Below, in pieces: positions 32,522-41,198 of a stretch of 64,000 nucleotides of DNA (position 1 is its first letter; every line of letters starts with the position of its first letter). Under the pieces are notes generated by a model, which made no database searches, was not told where the DNA came from, and saw only the letters and a list, made by a program, of their open reading frames with translations. The translations under genes were made by a program, and so were the position numbers. Location: assembly GCF_014649495.1 (NCBI RefSeq), contig NZ_BMTD01000010.1, positions 75,067 through 139,066 on the forward strand, read 5' to 3'. Source of the stretch: Streptomyces filipinensis (GTDB lineage Bacteria > Actinomycetota > Actinomycetes > Streptomycetales > Streptomycetaceae).

Positions 32522-33336
32522 GCGTCGTGCGAGCGGGGCGCCGCGGGCGTTCCGGCGACGGCGCGGACGTGGACTCCGCTGTCGCGCAGCCGCCGTACCT
32601 CTCCCGCCGGGACCGCGTCGTCCACGATCACCAGGTCGAAGTCGGTGAGCGGAGCGAGCGCGTACAGGCCCTGATGGGCGAACTTGGTGTGGTCGATGAT
32701 CAGCACCCGGCGCGAGGCGGCGGCCATCATGGCCCGCTTGACCTGCACGGTCTCGGGCGACATGTGATAGCAGCGGCCGCCGGTCACCGCCGTCGTGGAC
32801 ATGAACAGCACGTCCGCCCGGAACGCCTCCACGCTGTGTGCCGTGTGCGCGCCCATGAAGGCGTCGTAGGCCGGGAAGTAGGTGCCGCCCAGGGCGACGA
32901 GCGCCACACCGGGTTCGCGGGCCAGCGCCGAGATGACGGGCAGCGAGTTGCTGATCGCCGTGATGGGGGTGTGCTCGGACAGATGCCGGACCAGATGCAG
33001 ACAGGTCGTGGAGTCGTCGATCATCACGACCTGTCCGGGCGCGAGTTCCTCCGCGGCGGCCCGCGCCAGCAGCTGCTTGGTGTGCACCATCGTCGACAGG
33101 CGCTCGCTGGCGCTGCCGTGGAACTGCGCCGAGGGCAGACAGCTCGCCCCGCCGCGCACCTTGCGCAGCCACCCCTGCGCCTGGAGGGCGTCCAGGTCAC
33201 GGTGGATGGTCATGACACTCACGCCGAACTCGGCCGCGAGGTCGGTGGTCCGGACGAACCCCTTGCCCGTGACGCGTTCACGCACCCGGTTCCGGCGCCC
33301 CTCCTGGGCGTCCGTCCGGGCGTCCGGACCGGCCAT
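32515..33336 (-). CDS. DeoR-family transcriptional regulator
   Basis: 273 residues. An N-terminal DeoR helix-turn-helix (RERVTGKGFVRTTDLAAEFGVS, then TIHRDLDALQAQGWLRKVRGGA) is followed by the DeoRC sugar-phosphate sensor domain with the VMIDDSTTCLHL phosphate loop, ALGGTYFPAYDAFMG and DHTKFA. The ATG at 33336 has AGGAG seven bases upstream; an open frame starting further out (33438) is not supported. Divergent from the FGGY kinase operon, it probably represses both the kinase operon and the MFS gene and responds to a phosphorylated intermediate. Confidence 0.88.
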   Translation of the reverse strand: MAGPDARTDAQEGRRNRVRERVTGKGFVRTTDLAAEFGVSVMTIHRDLDALQAQGWLRKVRGGASCLPSAQFHGSASERLSTMVHTKQLLARAAAEELAPGQVVMIDDSTTCLHLVRHLSEHTPITAISNSLPVISALAREPGVALVALGGTYFPAYDAFMGAHTAHSVEAFRADVLFMSTTAVTGGRCYHMSPETVQVKRAMMAAASRRVLIIDHTKFAHQGLYALAPLTDFDLVIVDDAVPAGEVRRLRDSGVHVRAVAGTPAAPRSHDAT

Positions 33337-33375
33337 GGCCGCCGCTCCTTCCTGAGAAGAGCCTCGTGAGAATCC

Positions 33376-33391
33376 CACATGAACGTAACAC
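33376..33391 (-). promoter_or_regulatory. Candidate DeoR-protein site upstream of deoR
   Basis: CACATGAACGTAACAC on the plus strand, 40 bases before the deoR start; partner of the 32506-32521 motif. Confidence 0.45.
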
Positions 33392-33431
33392 GGCGGAGGC
33401 GGGCCGTGACCTGGCCGGTGCCGCGGCGAGC

Positions 33432-33453
33432 GGCGCATGCGCCACGTGGCGCA
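33432..33453. promoter_or_regulatory. Two overlapping perfect palindromes in the deoR/kinase divergent region
   Basis: GGCGCATGCGCC (33432-33443) and TGCGCCACGTGGCGCA (33438-33453), each fully self-complementary and sharing six bases. They lie in the 303-base region between deoR and the first FGGY kinase, which contains no gene. Likely protein-binding site for the divergent promoters. Confidence 0.5.
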
Positions 33454-33639
33454 CCCGGCCCGGCCGGGAATTTCACACGACGTGCCGCTCCGGCCGCGGG
33501 ATAAGCCGGAAGACCGATTGACGGCTGCTTCTGATCCGCGATTCCCTGATTTCCGCGAGCCGAACCGTGCGTGGCCGGACCGTCGGATCCACGAGGTCCG
33601 TTCCGTGGGCGTGGCCTAGAAGGGGCAGGTATTGAAGTC

Positions 33640-35190
33640 ATGTCGGTTCTCACGATCGACGTCGGCACCTCCGTCATCAAATCCGTCGTGTTCGACGACC
33701 AGGGCCAGGAACTGGCCGTCTCCCGCATCGGCACCGAGGTGCTGCGGCCCCGTCCCGGCTGGGCGGAGCAGGACATGGAGGCGGTGTGGAACGGGGTCGT
33801 CTTCACCGTGCGCAGCGTCCTGGCGCAGCCCGGCCCCGCCCAGGACCCGGTCTGGCTGGTGAGCTTCACGGCCCAGGGCGACGGCTGCTGGCTCGTGGAC
33901 GGCGACGGCCGCCCCACCGGCCCGGCGATCCTGTGGTCCGACGGACGCGCCGGCGACCTGCTCACCCGCTGGCAGGCGGACGGTGTGCTGGAGCAGGCGT
34001 TCCGCCGCAACGGCTCGCTCACCTGCAGCGGCATGCCGAACGCGGTGCTCAGCTGGCTCGCCGCGCACGACCCGGAGCGACTGCGGCGCTCCCGTACCGC
34101 GCTGACGGCGGCGGGCTGGCTGTTCCTGAAGCTCACCGGGGTCACCGCCATCGACGAGTCCGACGCGTCGGCGCCCTTCCTCGACCACGCCACCGGCGCC
34201 TACGACCCGGTGATCCTCGACCTCTTCGCGATGAGGTGGGCCGAGCCGCTGCTGCCGCGGATCCTCGGTGAGCACGAGCGCATCGCCGAGATCACCCGGC
34301 ACACCGCCGCCGAACTCGGCCTGCCCGCCGGGCTGCCCGTCGTCATGGCCCCCTACGACATCGCCGCCACCGCCCGCGGTGCCGGGGCCGTCAACCCCGG
34401 TCAGGCGTGCACCATCCTCGGCACCACCCTGTGCACCGAGATCGTCACCCGCGAGCCGGACACCGGCGGAGAGCCCTGCGGTATCAACATCGCCTATCGC
34501 GGTCGCGAACGCGTCCTGCGCGCCTTTCCCACCCTGTCCGGCACCGAGGTCCTCGACTGGGCCTGCCGCACCCTCGCCGTCGAGGACCCGGCTCACCTCG
34601 GCCGGCTCGCCTTCGGCACCGAACCCGGCGCGGGCGGACTGGCGTTCCTGCCGTACCTGTCGCCGGCGGGTGAGCGCGCCCCGTTCCTCGACCCGCACGC
34701 CCGCGGGGTCTTCTGGGGCCTGTCCCTCGACCACACCCCCGCCCATGTCGCCCGCGCCGTCTTCGAGGGACTGTCCCTCGTCGTCCGCGACTGCCTGGCC
34801 GCGTCCGGGACCGACGTCCATGAACTGCGCCTGTGCGGCGGCGGATCCGCCAGCGACGCCTGGTGCCGGCTCATCGCGGACGTCACCGGCGTGCCGACGG
34901 CGCGTGGTGCCGACACGGAGCTGGGCGCCAAGGGCGCGTTCCTGACCGGCCTCGTCCTGACCGGGGCGGAGAGCAGCATGCACAGCGCCGCCGCCAAGTA
35001 CGTCCGGATGCGCGCGAGCTGGGAACCGGACGCCGAACGCGCCGCGTTCTACGACGGGTTCTACGACTCCTACCTCACCTGGCGCGACGCCGCCCGCTCC
35101 CTCGGCTGGGCACCCGCGCCGGCCGCCCGGGCCGCCGCCGCGGTCCCGGCCGCCTCCCCGCCCCGCACCCCGGAGACCCCGCATGTCTGA
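33640..35190 (+). CDS. FGGY-family carbohydrate kinase (first of pair)
   Basis: 516 residues. Actin-like ATPase fold: phosphate loop 1 is IDVGTSVIKSVVFD at the N-terminus. The catalytic base is the Asp in APYDIAA, with the adenosine loop ILGTTLCTE and C-terminal LCGGGSASDAWCRLIADVTG. FGGY kinases phosphorylate sugars, polyols or sugar acids. The sequence is nearer to the xylulokinase/erythritol-kinase side than to glycerol kinase, but the substrate is not resolved. ATG at 33640. It ends 8 bases inside the second kinase, implying coupled translation. Confidence 0.87.
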   Translation: MSVLTIDVGTSVIKSVVFDDQGQELAVSRIGTEVLRPRPGWAEQDMEAVWNGVVFTVRSVLAQPGPAQDPVWLVSFTAQGDGCWLVDGDGRPTGPAILWSDGRAGDLLTRWQADGVLEQAFRRNGSLTCSGMPNAVLSWLAAHDPERLRRSRTALTAAGWLFLKLTGVTAIDESDASAPFLDHATGAYDPVILDLFAMRWAEPLLPRILGEHERIAEITRHTAAELGLPAGLPVVMAPYDIAATARGAGAVNPGQACTILGTTLCTEIVTREPDTGGEPCGINIAYRGRERVLRAFPTLSGTEVLDWACRTLAVEDPAHLGRLAFGTEPGAGGLAFLPYLSPAGERAPFLDPHARGVFWGLSLDHTPAHVARAVFEGLSLVVRDCLAASGTDVHELRLCGGGSASDAWCRLIADVTGVPTARGADTELGAKGAFLTGLVLTGAESSMHSAAAKYVRMRASWEPDAERAAFYDGFYDSYLTWRDAARSLGWAPAPAARAAAAVPAASPPRTPETPHV

Positions 35191-36697
35191 CGCCCTGTCA
35201 CCCGACGCCGTCCACCTCGGACTCGACCTCGGCACCCAGAGCGCCCGCGCGGTCGCCGTGGACGGCACCGGCCGCCTGCTGGGCGCCGCCGCCCGCCCGC
35301 TGACCGGCCGCCGCGTGGGCGTACGCCACGAGCAGGACCCCGAGCAGTGGTGGTCCGCCCTCGCCGCCGCCTGCCGCGAGGCCCTGACCGGCATCGACCC
35401 CCGCCGGGTACGGGGCCTGGCCGTGGACGCCACCTCCGGGACGGTGCTCCTGGCCGACGCGGCGGGGGTCCCGCTGACTCCGGGCCTGATGTACGACGAC
35501 CGCCGGGCCGACGCGTACACCGACGGCGTCAACACGCACGGCGCACAGGTGTGGGAGGGACTCGGCTACCGTGCCATGCAGCCGTCCTGGGCGCTGCCCA
35601 AACTGCTCTGGCTGCTGCACGACCCGGCCCGGCCGGGCGGCCGCCGGCTCCCGACGGGCGCCCGGCTGCTGCACCAGGCCGATCTGATCACCTGGCGACT
35701 CGCCGGACACCAGGTCGCGAGCGACGCCAGCCACGCCCTGAAGACGGGCTACGACCTGGTGGCCGAGCGATGGCCCATGACCGAACTCGACGCCCTCGGC
35801 GTCCCGGGCGAGCTGCTGCCCGACGTCGTCCGGCCCGGAACGGTCCTCGGCACGGTGTGCGCCGCTGCCGCCGACGAGACCGGCATCCCCGCCGGCACCC
35901 TCATCACCGCCGGCATGACCGACGGCTGCGCGGCACAGATCGCAGCCGGCGCGCTCACGCCCGGCTCCTGGAACTCGGTGCTGGGCACCACCCTGGTGTT
36001 CAAGGGAGCCAGCCCCCACCTCGTCCGCGATCCGGGCGGCGTGGTCTACTGCCACCGCGGCCCCGGCGGCAGCTGGCTGCCCGGCGGCGCCTCCAGCAGC
36101 GGCGCCGGCGTCCTCGCCCACCGTTTCCCCGGAGCCGGCCCCGCCGATCTGGACGCGCTGACCGCGCGGGCCGCCGCCACCGGCTCCACCGCCGTCGTCT
36201 ACCCGCTGGTCGGATCGGGCGGCGAGCGCTTCCCGTTCCGTGCCCCCGAGGCCGAGTCCTTCGTCCTCGGCGCGCCCTCGGGCGCCGCGGAGGAGTTCCA
36301 CGCCTGCCTGCTGGGCGTCGCGTTGCTCGAACGGCTCTGCTTCGACTACCTCGACCACCTCGGCGCCCCGGTCGACGGCCCGCTCACCTTCACCGGCGGC
36401 GGAGCCCGCAACCGCTACTGGGCGCAGCTGCGCGCCGACGTGCTCGGCCGTACCGCCCGCCTTCCGGAGCAGGCGGAGAGCGCGCTCGGCATGGCGGTGC
36501 TCGCCGCCACCGCCTCGGGTGCCACGCTGGACGAGGCCGCGGGCGCCATGGTGCGTCTGCGCGGGGAACTCCACCCCGACGCCGCCCGCACCGGGCGCCT
36601 GCTCCCCGTCTACCTCGGATTCGTCGACGCGCTGGTCCGCCGCGGCTGGCTGGCACCGGCCGTGGCCGACCACGCGCGCGGAAAGGCCGCACCGTGA
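35183..36697 (+). CDS. FGGY-family carbohydrate kinase (second of pair)
   Basis: 504 residues with LDLGTQSARAVAVD (phosphate 1), catalytic Asp in GMTDGCAAQIAAG, LGTTLVFKG and the C-terminal FTGGGARNRYWAQLRADVLG. Distinct from the first kinase in the substrate half, so it is not a recent duplicate. Two FGGY kinases in one operon suggest either sequential phosphorylations or a heteromeric pair. Overlaps the phosphatase gene by four bases (GTGA). Confidence 0.87.
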   Translation: MSDALSPDAVHLGLDLGTQSARAVAVDGTGRLLGAAARPLTGRRVGVRHEQDPEQWWSALAAACREALTGIDPRRVRGLAVDATSGTVLLADAAGVPLTPGLMYDDRRADAYTDGVNTHGAQVWEGLGYRAMQPSWALPKLLWLLHDPARPGGRRLPTGARLLHQADLITWRLAGHQVASDASHALKTGYDLVAERWPMTELDALGVPGELLPDVVRPGTVLGTVCAAAADETGIPAGTLITAGMTDGCAAQIAAGALTPGSWNSVLGTTLVFKGASPHLVRDPGGVVYCHRGPGGSWLPGGASSSGAGVLAHRFPGAGPADLDALTARAAATGSTAVVYPLVGSGGERFPFRAPEAESFVLGAPSGAAEEFHACLLGVALLERLCFDYLDHLGAPVDGPLTFTGGGARNRYWAQLRADVLGRTARLPEQAESALGMAVLAATASGATLDEAAGAMVRLRGELHPDAARTGRLLPVYLGFVDALVRRGWLAPAVADHARGKAAP

Positions 36698-37299
36698 CCG
36701 ACTTCGTCCTCGTACGCCACGGCGAGACCGTCTGGCACGCGGACAACCGCTACGCGGGCCGCACGGACGTGCCGCTCACCGAACTCGGCCGCCGGCAGGC
36801 CGCGGACCTCGCGGCCTGGGCCGCGGGGCAGCACCTGGACGCCGTGCTCTGCTCACCACTGTCCCGGGCCCGGCAGACCGCCGAGCCCGCGGCGGCGGCG
36901 CTCGGCCTCACGCCCTGGATCGACGAGCGCCTGTACGAGGTGGACTTCGGCCGCGGCGACGGGCTCACCCGCGCCGAGATGGCCGAGGCCTTCCCCGAGG
37001 CGCTCGCCGCCTTCCTGACCGACCCGGTCGCCCACCACCTGCCCGGCGGCGAGCATCCCGCCGCGGCGGCCGACCGCGCCGTCGGCTGTCTGCACGAGAC
37101 CGCGCACAAACTCCCCGACGGCCGCGTCCTGGTCGTGGCCCACTCCACCCTGCTGCGCCTGGTGCTCTGCCGGTTCCTCGGCATTCCCCTCGCGCGCTAC
37201 CGCCAGGTCTTCCCCGCCCTGCACAACGGCGCGCTGACCGAACTGCGGCTGCGCGACGACCAGGCGTCCCTGCTCCGCCTCAACGCACCCGTCCGCTGA
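36694..37299 (+). CDS. Histidine phosphatase family protein (phosphoglycerate mutase-like)
   Basis: 201 residues. The catalytic phospho-histidine is in VLVRHGETVWH at the N-terminus, with SPLSRARQTA, the YEVDFGRGDGLT acid loop and the second histidine in VVAHSTLLRL. Could be a sugar-phosphate phosphatase or a cofactor-dependent mutase. In an operon with two kinases, a mutase or a phosphatase acting on a late intermediate makes more sense than reversal of the kinase step. GTG start, overlapping the kinase stop. Confidence 0.87.
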   Translation: MTDFVLVRHGETVWHADNRYAGRTDVPLTELGRRQAADLAAWAAGQHLDAVLCSPLSRARQTAEPAAAALGLTPWIDERLYEVDFGRGDGLTRAEMAEAFPEALAAFLTDPVAHHLPGGEHPAAAADRAVGCLHETAHKLPDGRVLVVAHSTLLRLVLCRFLGIPLARYRQVFPALHNGALTELRLRDDQASLLRLNAPVR

Positions 37300-37324
37300 T
37301 CCACCGCTCTCCGGGAGAAACGCC

Positions 37325-38368
37325 GTGCCCACCACCGTCCTCGCCGCCGGCGACCACTTCGTCCTGCCCGGGCTGCTCGAACAGGAACTGCGCGCCGCAG
37401 TGCCCGCCCGTACCGACCTGGACGTCCGGCAGCTCCAACTTCCTTGGCCGCACACCCCCTTCGGGAAGATCGCCGAGGTCGACGAGGCATCCGGAACCGA
37501 GGAGGAGATGATCGAGGCGCTGCGCGGCGTACGGATCTGCGTCACGCAGATGGCACCCCTCACCGAACGGGTGCTGGCCGCCTGCCCCGATCTGGAGCTG
37601 TTCTGCGTGAGCCGGGGCGGGCCCGTCAACGCCAACCTGGAGGCCGCCACCCGTCACGGCGTCGCCGTCTGCTACGCCCCCGGCCGCAACGCCGTCGCCA
37701 CCGCGGAGCACACCCTCGCGCTCATCCTCGCCGCCGCGCGCGGGATCGGTGACGTCCACACCGACCTCAGGCAGGGCGTCTGGCGCGGCGACTACTACGA
37801 CTACACGCGCTGCGGCGTCGAGATCGACGGCTCGGTCGTGGGTCTGGTCGGCTTCGGCGCCATCGGCTCGCGCGTCGCCCGGGTCCTGACCGCCATGGGG
37901 GCCACGGTCCTGGTGCACGACCCCTATGTGCGGCCGGAGGCGGTGCGGGGCGTGGCACGGCTGGTGTCGCTGGACGAGTTGCTGAGCAGCTCCCGGATCG
38001 TCTCCCTGCACGCGCGGGTGACGGACGAGACCCGCGGCATGATCGGGCAGGCCCAGATCGCGGCCATGCCGCGGGGTTCGGTCCTCGTCAACTGCGCCCG
38101 GGGCGCCCTGGTCGACTACGACGCGGTGCGCGACGCGCTGGACTCGGGACAGCTGGCTGCCGCCGGCTTCGACGTGTTCCCCGTCGAACCTGTACCGGCC
38201 GGCTCGCGTCTGGTGTCGGCCCCGAACGTCGTCCTCACCCCGCACATCGCCGGCGCGAGCCGCGAGGTCGCCCACAAGGCCGCCCGGATCGTCGCCGCCG
38301 AGGCCGCCCGCTTCCTCCGGCAGGAACCGCTGGCCCACTGCGCCAACCCCGAGGCGTTGAAGGGCTGA
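37325..38368 (+). CDS. D-2-hydroxyacid dehydrogenase (phosphoglycerate dehydrogenase-like)
   Basis: 347 residues. The catalytic Arg lies in FCVSRGGPVNANLEAA, the NAD fold in GLVGFGAIGSRVARVL and the closing His in LTPHIAGASREVAHKAA: the full 2-hydroxyacid dehydrogenase set. There is no C-terminal ACT domain, so it is not the biosynthetic SerA. It probably oxidises a hydroxyacid or phospho-hydroxyacid produced by the kinases and phosphatase of the operon. GTG start after GGGAGA, 25 bases from the phosphatase stop. Last gene, followed by a long hairpin. Confidence 0.87.
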   Translation: MPTTVLAAGDHFVLPGLLEQELRAAVPARTDLDVRQLQLPWPHTPFGKIAEVDEASGTEEEMIEALRGVRICVTQMAPLTERVLAACPDLELFCVSRGGPVNANLEAATRHGVAVCYAPGRNAVATAEHTLALILAAARGIGDVHTDLRQGVWRGDYYDYTRCGVEIDGSVVGLVGFGAIGSRVARVLTAMGATVLVHDPYVRPEAVRGVARLVSLDELLSSSRIVSLHARVTDETRGMIGQAQIAAMPRGSVLVNCARGALVDYDAVRDALDSGQLAAAGFDVFPVEPVPAGSRLVSAPNVVLTPHIAGASREVAHKAARIVAAEAARFLRQEPLAHCANPEALKG

Positions 38369-38421
38369 GCCCGCTTTCCGCACAGGGGACGCACCGCCCG
38401 GCGGACGGCGCCGGTGCAGCC

Positions 38422-38464
38422 GGGACGGCCGGGCATGCCCCAGCAGGGGCTGCCCGGCCGTCCC
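38422..38464. terminator. Long bidirectional hairpin
   Basis: Perfect 14-bp stem GGGACGGCCGGGCA with its complement at 38451-38464. The apex forms a further 5-bp stem GCCCC / GGGGC around AGCA. Lies between the converging dehydrogenase and efflux-pump genes. Confidence 0.8.
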
Positions 38465-38489
38465 GCCGTCCGATGCCGGCGCACCCGGT

Positions 38490-40202
38490 TCAGTGCCCGC
38501 CGGCCCCCTCGGGGCGCGCGTGGCGCGGCAGGAGGAACGCGAGCAGGAAGGTCAGGGCGAGCAAGCCGTCGACCACCCACAGCATCGTCTTCATGACGGT
38601 GCCGAAACCGCTCCGGAAGGCCGACGACGCGGTCGCCCGCAGCGCGCCGGGTATCCGGGTGCCGGCCTGGGGCGAGGTCACCGCCGCGCGCGTGTCCTTC
38701 TCCAGACGGGTGCAGGACGCCGGGGTGGCGGCGGGATCCTTGGCGACGGCGCGGTCCGAGGCGCACCTGCGCAGGTCCGCCACGAGGCGCTCCTGCGCGG
38801 CGGGTGCGACGTGCGCGGCGGCCAGCTGCCCCCGCAGCCCCCCGGAGTGGTGGTCGACGGCGCTGGCGATCCCGCCGCCCAGCAGACCGAAGAACGCGGT
38901 GCCGAGGACGGCCACGCCGAACGCGCCGCCGAGCTGCTGCATCGCGGTCATCGTGCCGGACGCCGAGCCCGTCTCGTGCTGCTCGACGCTGGCGAGCACG
39001 ATGTCGAAGAACGGCGCCATGAGCAGGCCCATGCCGATGCCGGTGACGAGCAGCGACGGCACGAGCTGCCAGGGGCCGACGCCGGAGCCGGCCATGTCGA
39101 GGGTCAGCCACACACCGAACACGCCTACCGCCATGACCAGCGCTCCCGCCTGCAGGACGGCCCGTCCGAACCGGGCGATGCCCTGGGCGACACCGAAGCC
39201 GACGATCATGCCGCCCGACCAGGGCACCATCACCAGTCCCGCCTTGAGCGGCGAGTAGCCGAGGCCGATCTGGGTGTAGAGGTTGAACACCAGCATGAAG
39301 CCCTGCATGGTCGAGAAGAAGACCAGGCCAAGGGTCATGCCGCCGCTGAATCCCCGCTTGCGGAAGAGGCTGGGGACGACGAGCGGGTCCCGGCCGGCCT
39401 TGCTCCGGCGCGACTCGTACGCGCCGAAGGCGACGAAGACGACCACCGAGGCGGCCATCATCAGGAACGTCCACACGGGCCAGTCGTACTCACGGCCCTG
39501 GACCAGCGGGAAGATGATGAGCAGCGCGGCCAGGGACACCAGGAGCATGCCGGGGATGTCCAGGCGCGGCCTGGTGCCGGACAGGCCCCGGGGAAGGTAG
39601 CGCAGGGCACCGAGGAAGGCCGCGACGCCCAGCGGCAGGTTGATCAGGAAGATCATCCGCCAGCCGGTGCCGAAGTAGTCGGCGTCCACGAGCCAGCCCG
39701 CGAGGATCGGTCCGCACACCGCGGACAGTCCCATGACCGGGCCGAACATGCCGAAGGCCTTCTGCGACTCCTGCGGCGGGAACATCTCCTTGATCATGCC
39801 GAGGCCCTGCGGCAGCATCACCGCGCCGAACAGCCCCTGGACGACGCGCGCGGCGATCAGCATCTCGGGGGACACCGACAGCGCGCACAGCAGTGATCCC
39901 ACGGTGAACCCGGCGGCCCCGACCAGGAACATCCGGCGGCGCCCGTGGATGTCCCCGAGCCGTCCGCCGGTGACGAGCCCGACGGCCATCGAGAGCGTGT
40001 ACGCGGCGGCGAGCCACTGCAGCGTGGAGGCACCGCCACCGAGGTCGGCCCGCATGGAGGGTCCGGCGATGTTCGTGACGACGGCGTCGAGGAGATCCAT
40101 CACCTCGGCCGCGAGAATGACGAAGAGCGCAGCCCAGCGCCACCGGTAGGGCGCTGGTGTGTCGGTGGGCGTCTCGGCGGACGCGACACCGGTGGTGGAC
40201 AT
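38490..40202 (-). CDS. MFS efflux transporter, DHA2 (14-helix, EmrB/QacA type)
   Basis: 570 residues with about 14 membrane segments. Motif A GGRLGDIHGRRRMFLVG and motif C (GPVMGLSAVCGPILAGWLV) mark a drug:H+ antiporter. A large loop of about 100 residues with two cysteines (DLRRCASDRAV, ASCTRLEK) lies before the last helix, probably extracytoplasmic. GAGGAG precedes the ATG. Divergent from a TetR regulator, with five GAAC-N3-GTTC palindromes between them, a typical inducible drug-export module. Confidence 0.9.
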   Translation of the reverse strand: MSTTGVASAETPTDTPAPYRWRWAALFVILAAEVMDLLDAVVTNIAGPSMRADLGGGASTLQWLAAAYTLSMAVGLVTGGRLGDIHGRRRMFLVGAAGFTVGSLLCALSVSPEMLIAARVVQGLFGAVMLPQGLGMIKEMFPPQESQKAFGMFGPVMGLSAVCGPILAGWLVDADYFGTGWRMIFLINLPLGVAAFLGALRYLPRGLSGTRPRLDIPGMLLVSLAALLIIFPLVQGREYDWPVWTFLMMAASVVVFVAFGAYESRRSKAGRDPLVVPSLFRKRGFSGGMTLGLVFFSTMQGFMLVFNLYTQIGLGYSPLKAGLVMVPWSGGMIVGFGVAQGIARFGRAVLQAGALVMAVGVFGVWLTLDMAGSGVGPWQLVPSLLVTGIGMGLLMAPFFDIVLASVEQHETGSASGTMTAMQQLGGAFGVAVLGTAFFGLLGGGIASAVDHHSGGLRGQLAAAHVAPAAQERLVADLRRCASDRAVAKDPAATPASCTRLEKDTRAAVTSPQAGTRIPGALRATASSAFRSGFGTVMKTMLWVVDGLLALTFLLAFLLPRHARPEGAGGH

Positions 40203-40250
40203 CGGAACTCCTCACGACAGGGATGGACGGGCTTCTCGGCACAAGCGAGA

Positions 40251-40383
40251 GAACACTGTTCACCGTAACAGAACGGCGTTCAGTTGGAGAACGGCGTTCA
40301 TCAAGATATAGCGCAAGCCCTGCGCCGGGACAAGATATATCGCGTCTGACCTGAACGCCGCTCACCGCGGGAGAACAGTGTTC
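40251..40383. promoter_or_regulatory. Five-copy TetR operator array
   Basis: Palindromes of the form GAAC-N3-GTTC: GAACACTGTTC (40251-40261), GAACGGCGTTC (40271-40281), GAACGGCGTTC (40289-40299), an imperfect GAACGCCGCTC (40353-40363) and GAACAGTGTTC (40373-40383). The direct repeat CAAGATATA (40302 and 40331) lies in the middle and may contain the promoter AT-rich elements. The last copy is 24 bases before the tetR ATG. Confidence 0.7.
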
Positions 40384-40406
40384 TCCCGCCCGATAGACTG
40401 GCCCCC

Positions 40407-41198
40407 ATGACCGACGAGGCCGCCGAGACCCCTACGCCCCCTCCATCCCCCTGGGAGCGCGAGCGCCGCGCGCGTACCCACGTGACCCCCACCCGCGCAC
40501 CGCTGTCGCGGGAACGGGTCGTCGAGGCCGCCTTCACCGTGCTGGACCGCCAGGGGCTCGACGGGCTGTCGATGCGCCAGGTCGCGGCCGAACTCGGGGT
40601 CACCGTCTCCGCCCTCTACGCGTACGTCAGCTCCAAGGACGACCTTCTGGAGCTGATGTACACCCGGCTCTTCGACGGCTTCGCACTGCCCGAACCCGAC
40701 CCGGAGCGGTGGCGCGAGCAGGTGCGGGACTACGCCCGCGCGGGACGCCGGCGCCTGCTGTCCCACCGGGACATGGCCAGGATCTCCATGGCCCACGTCC
40801 CCTTCACCGCGGAACTGCTGCCGCACGTCGAGGCGTTGCTCGCCATCTTCCGCACCGCCGGGCTGCCCGACCGTATCGCCGCGGAGGCCGGCGACCTCAT
40901 CTCCACGTACATCGACGGGTTCGTCCTGGAGGAGGGGATGTGGCAGGACCGGGCGGCTCGGCACGGCGGCGACGGTTCCTCCCTGGCCCGCCCCGACTGG
41001 TCCGGGATGGCCGGCGAGATGCGGGAGTACTTCGCGTCCCTGCCCGCGGCGGAATTCCCCCATCTGCGCGCCCTGGCCGGGCTGATCGTGTCGGACTCGT
41101 CCGACGAGAGGTTCGACACCGGTGTGGAGATCATCCTGCGCGGCCTGGCGAGCTACCTGCCCGGCCCCGGGGCGTGCGGCGGGGTGGCTGATGCCTAG
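40407..41198 (+). CDS. TetR-family transcriptional regulator
   Basis: 263 residues. The helix-turn-helix spans about residues 30-80 (LSRERVVEAAFTVLDRQGLD, then LSMRQVAAELGVTVSALYAYV). The ligand domain resembles the TetR_C group (tetracyclin-repressor type) with YIDGFVLEEGMW. It likely represses the divergent DHA2 pump until a drug binds. A TAGACT sequence only 13 bases before the ATG and lack of a ribosome site suggest a short or absent leader. The 3' end overlaps the converging chitinase gene by four bases. Confidence 0.9.
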   Translation: MTDEAAETPTPPPSPWERERRARTHVTPTRAPLSRERVVEAAFTVLDRQGLDGLSMRQVAAELGVTVSALYAYVSSKDDLLELMYTRLFDGFALPEPDPERWREQVRDYARAGRRRLLSHRDMARISMAHVPFTAELLPHVEALLAIFRTAGLPDRIAAEAGDLISTYIDGFVLEEGMWQDRAARHGGDGSSLARPDWSGMAGEMREYFASLPAAEFPHLRALAGLIVSDSSDERFDTGVEIILRGLASYLPGPGACGGVADA

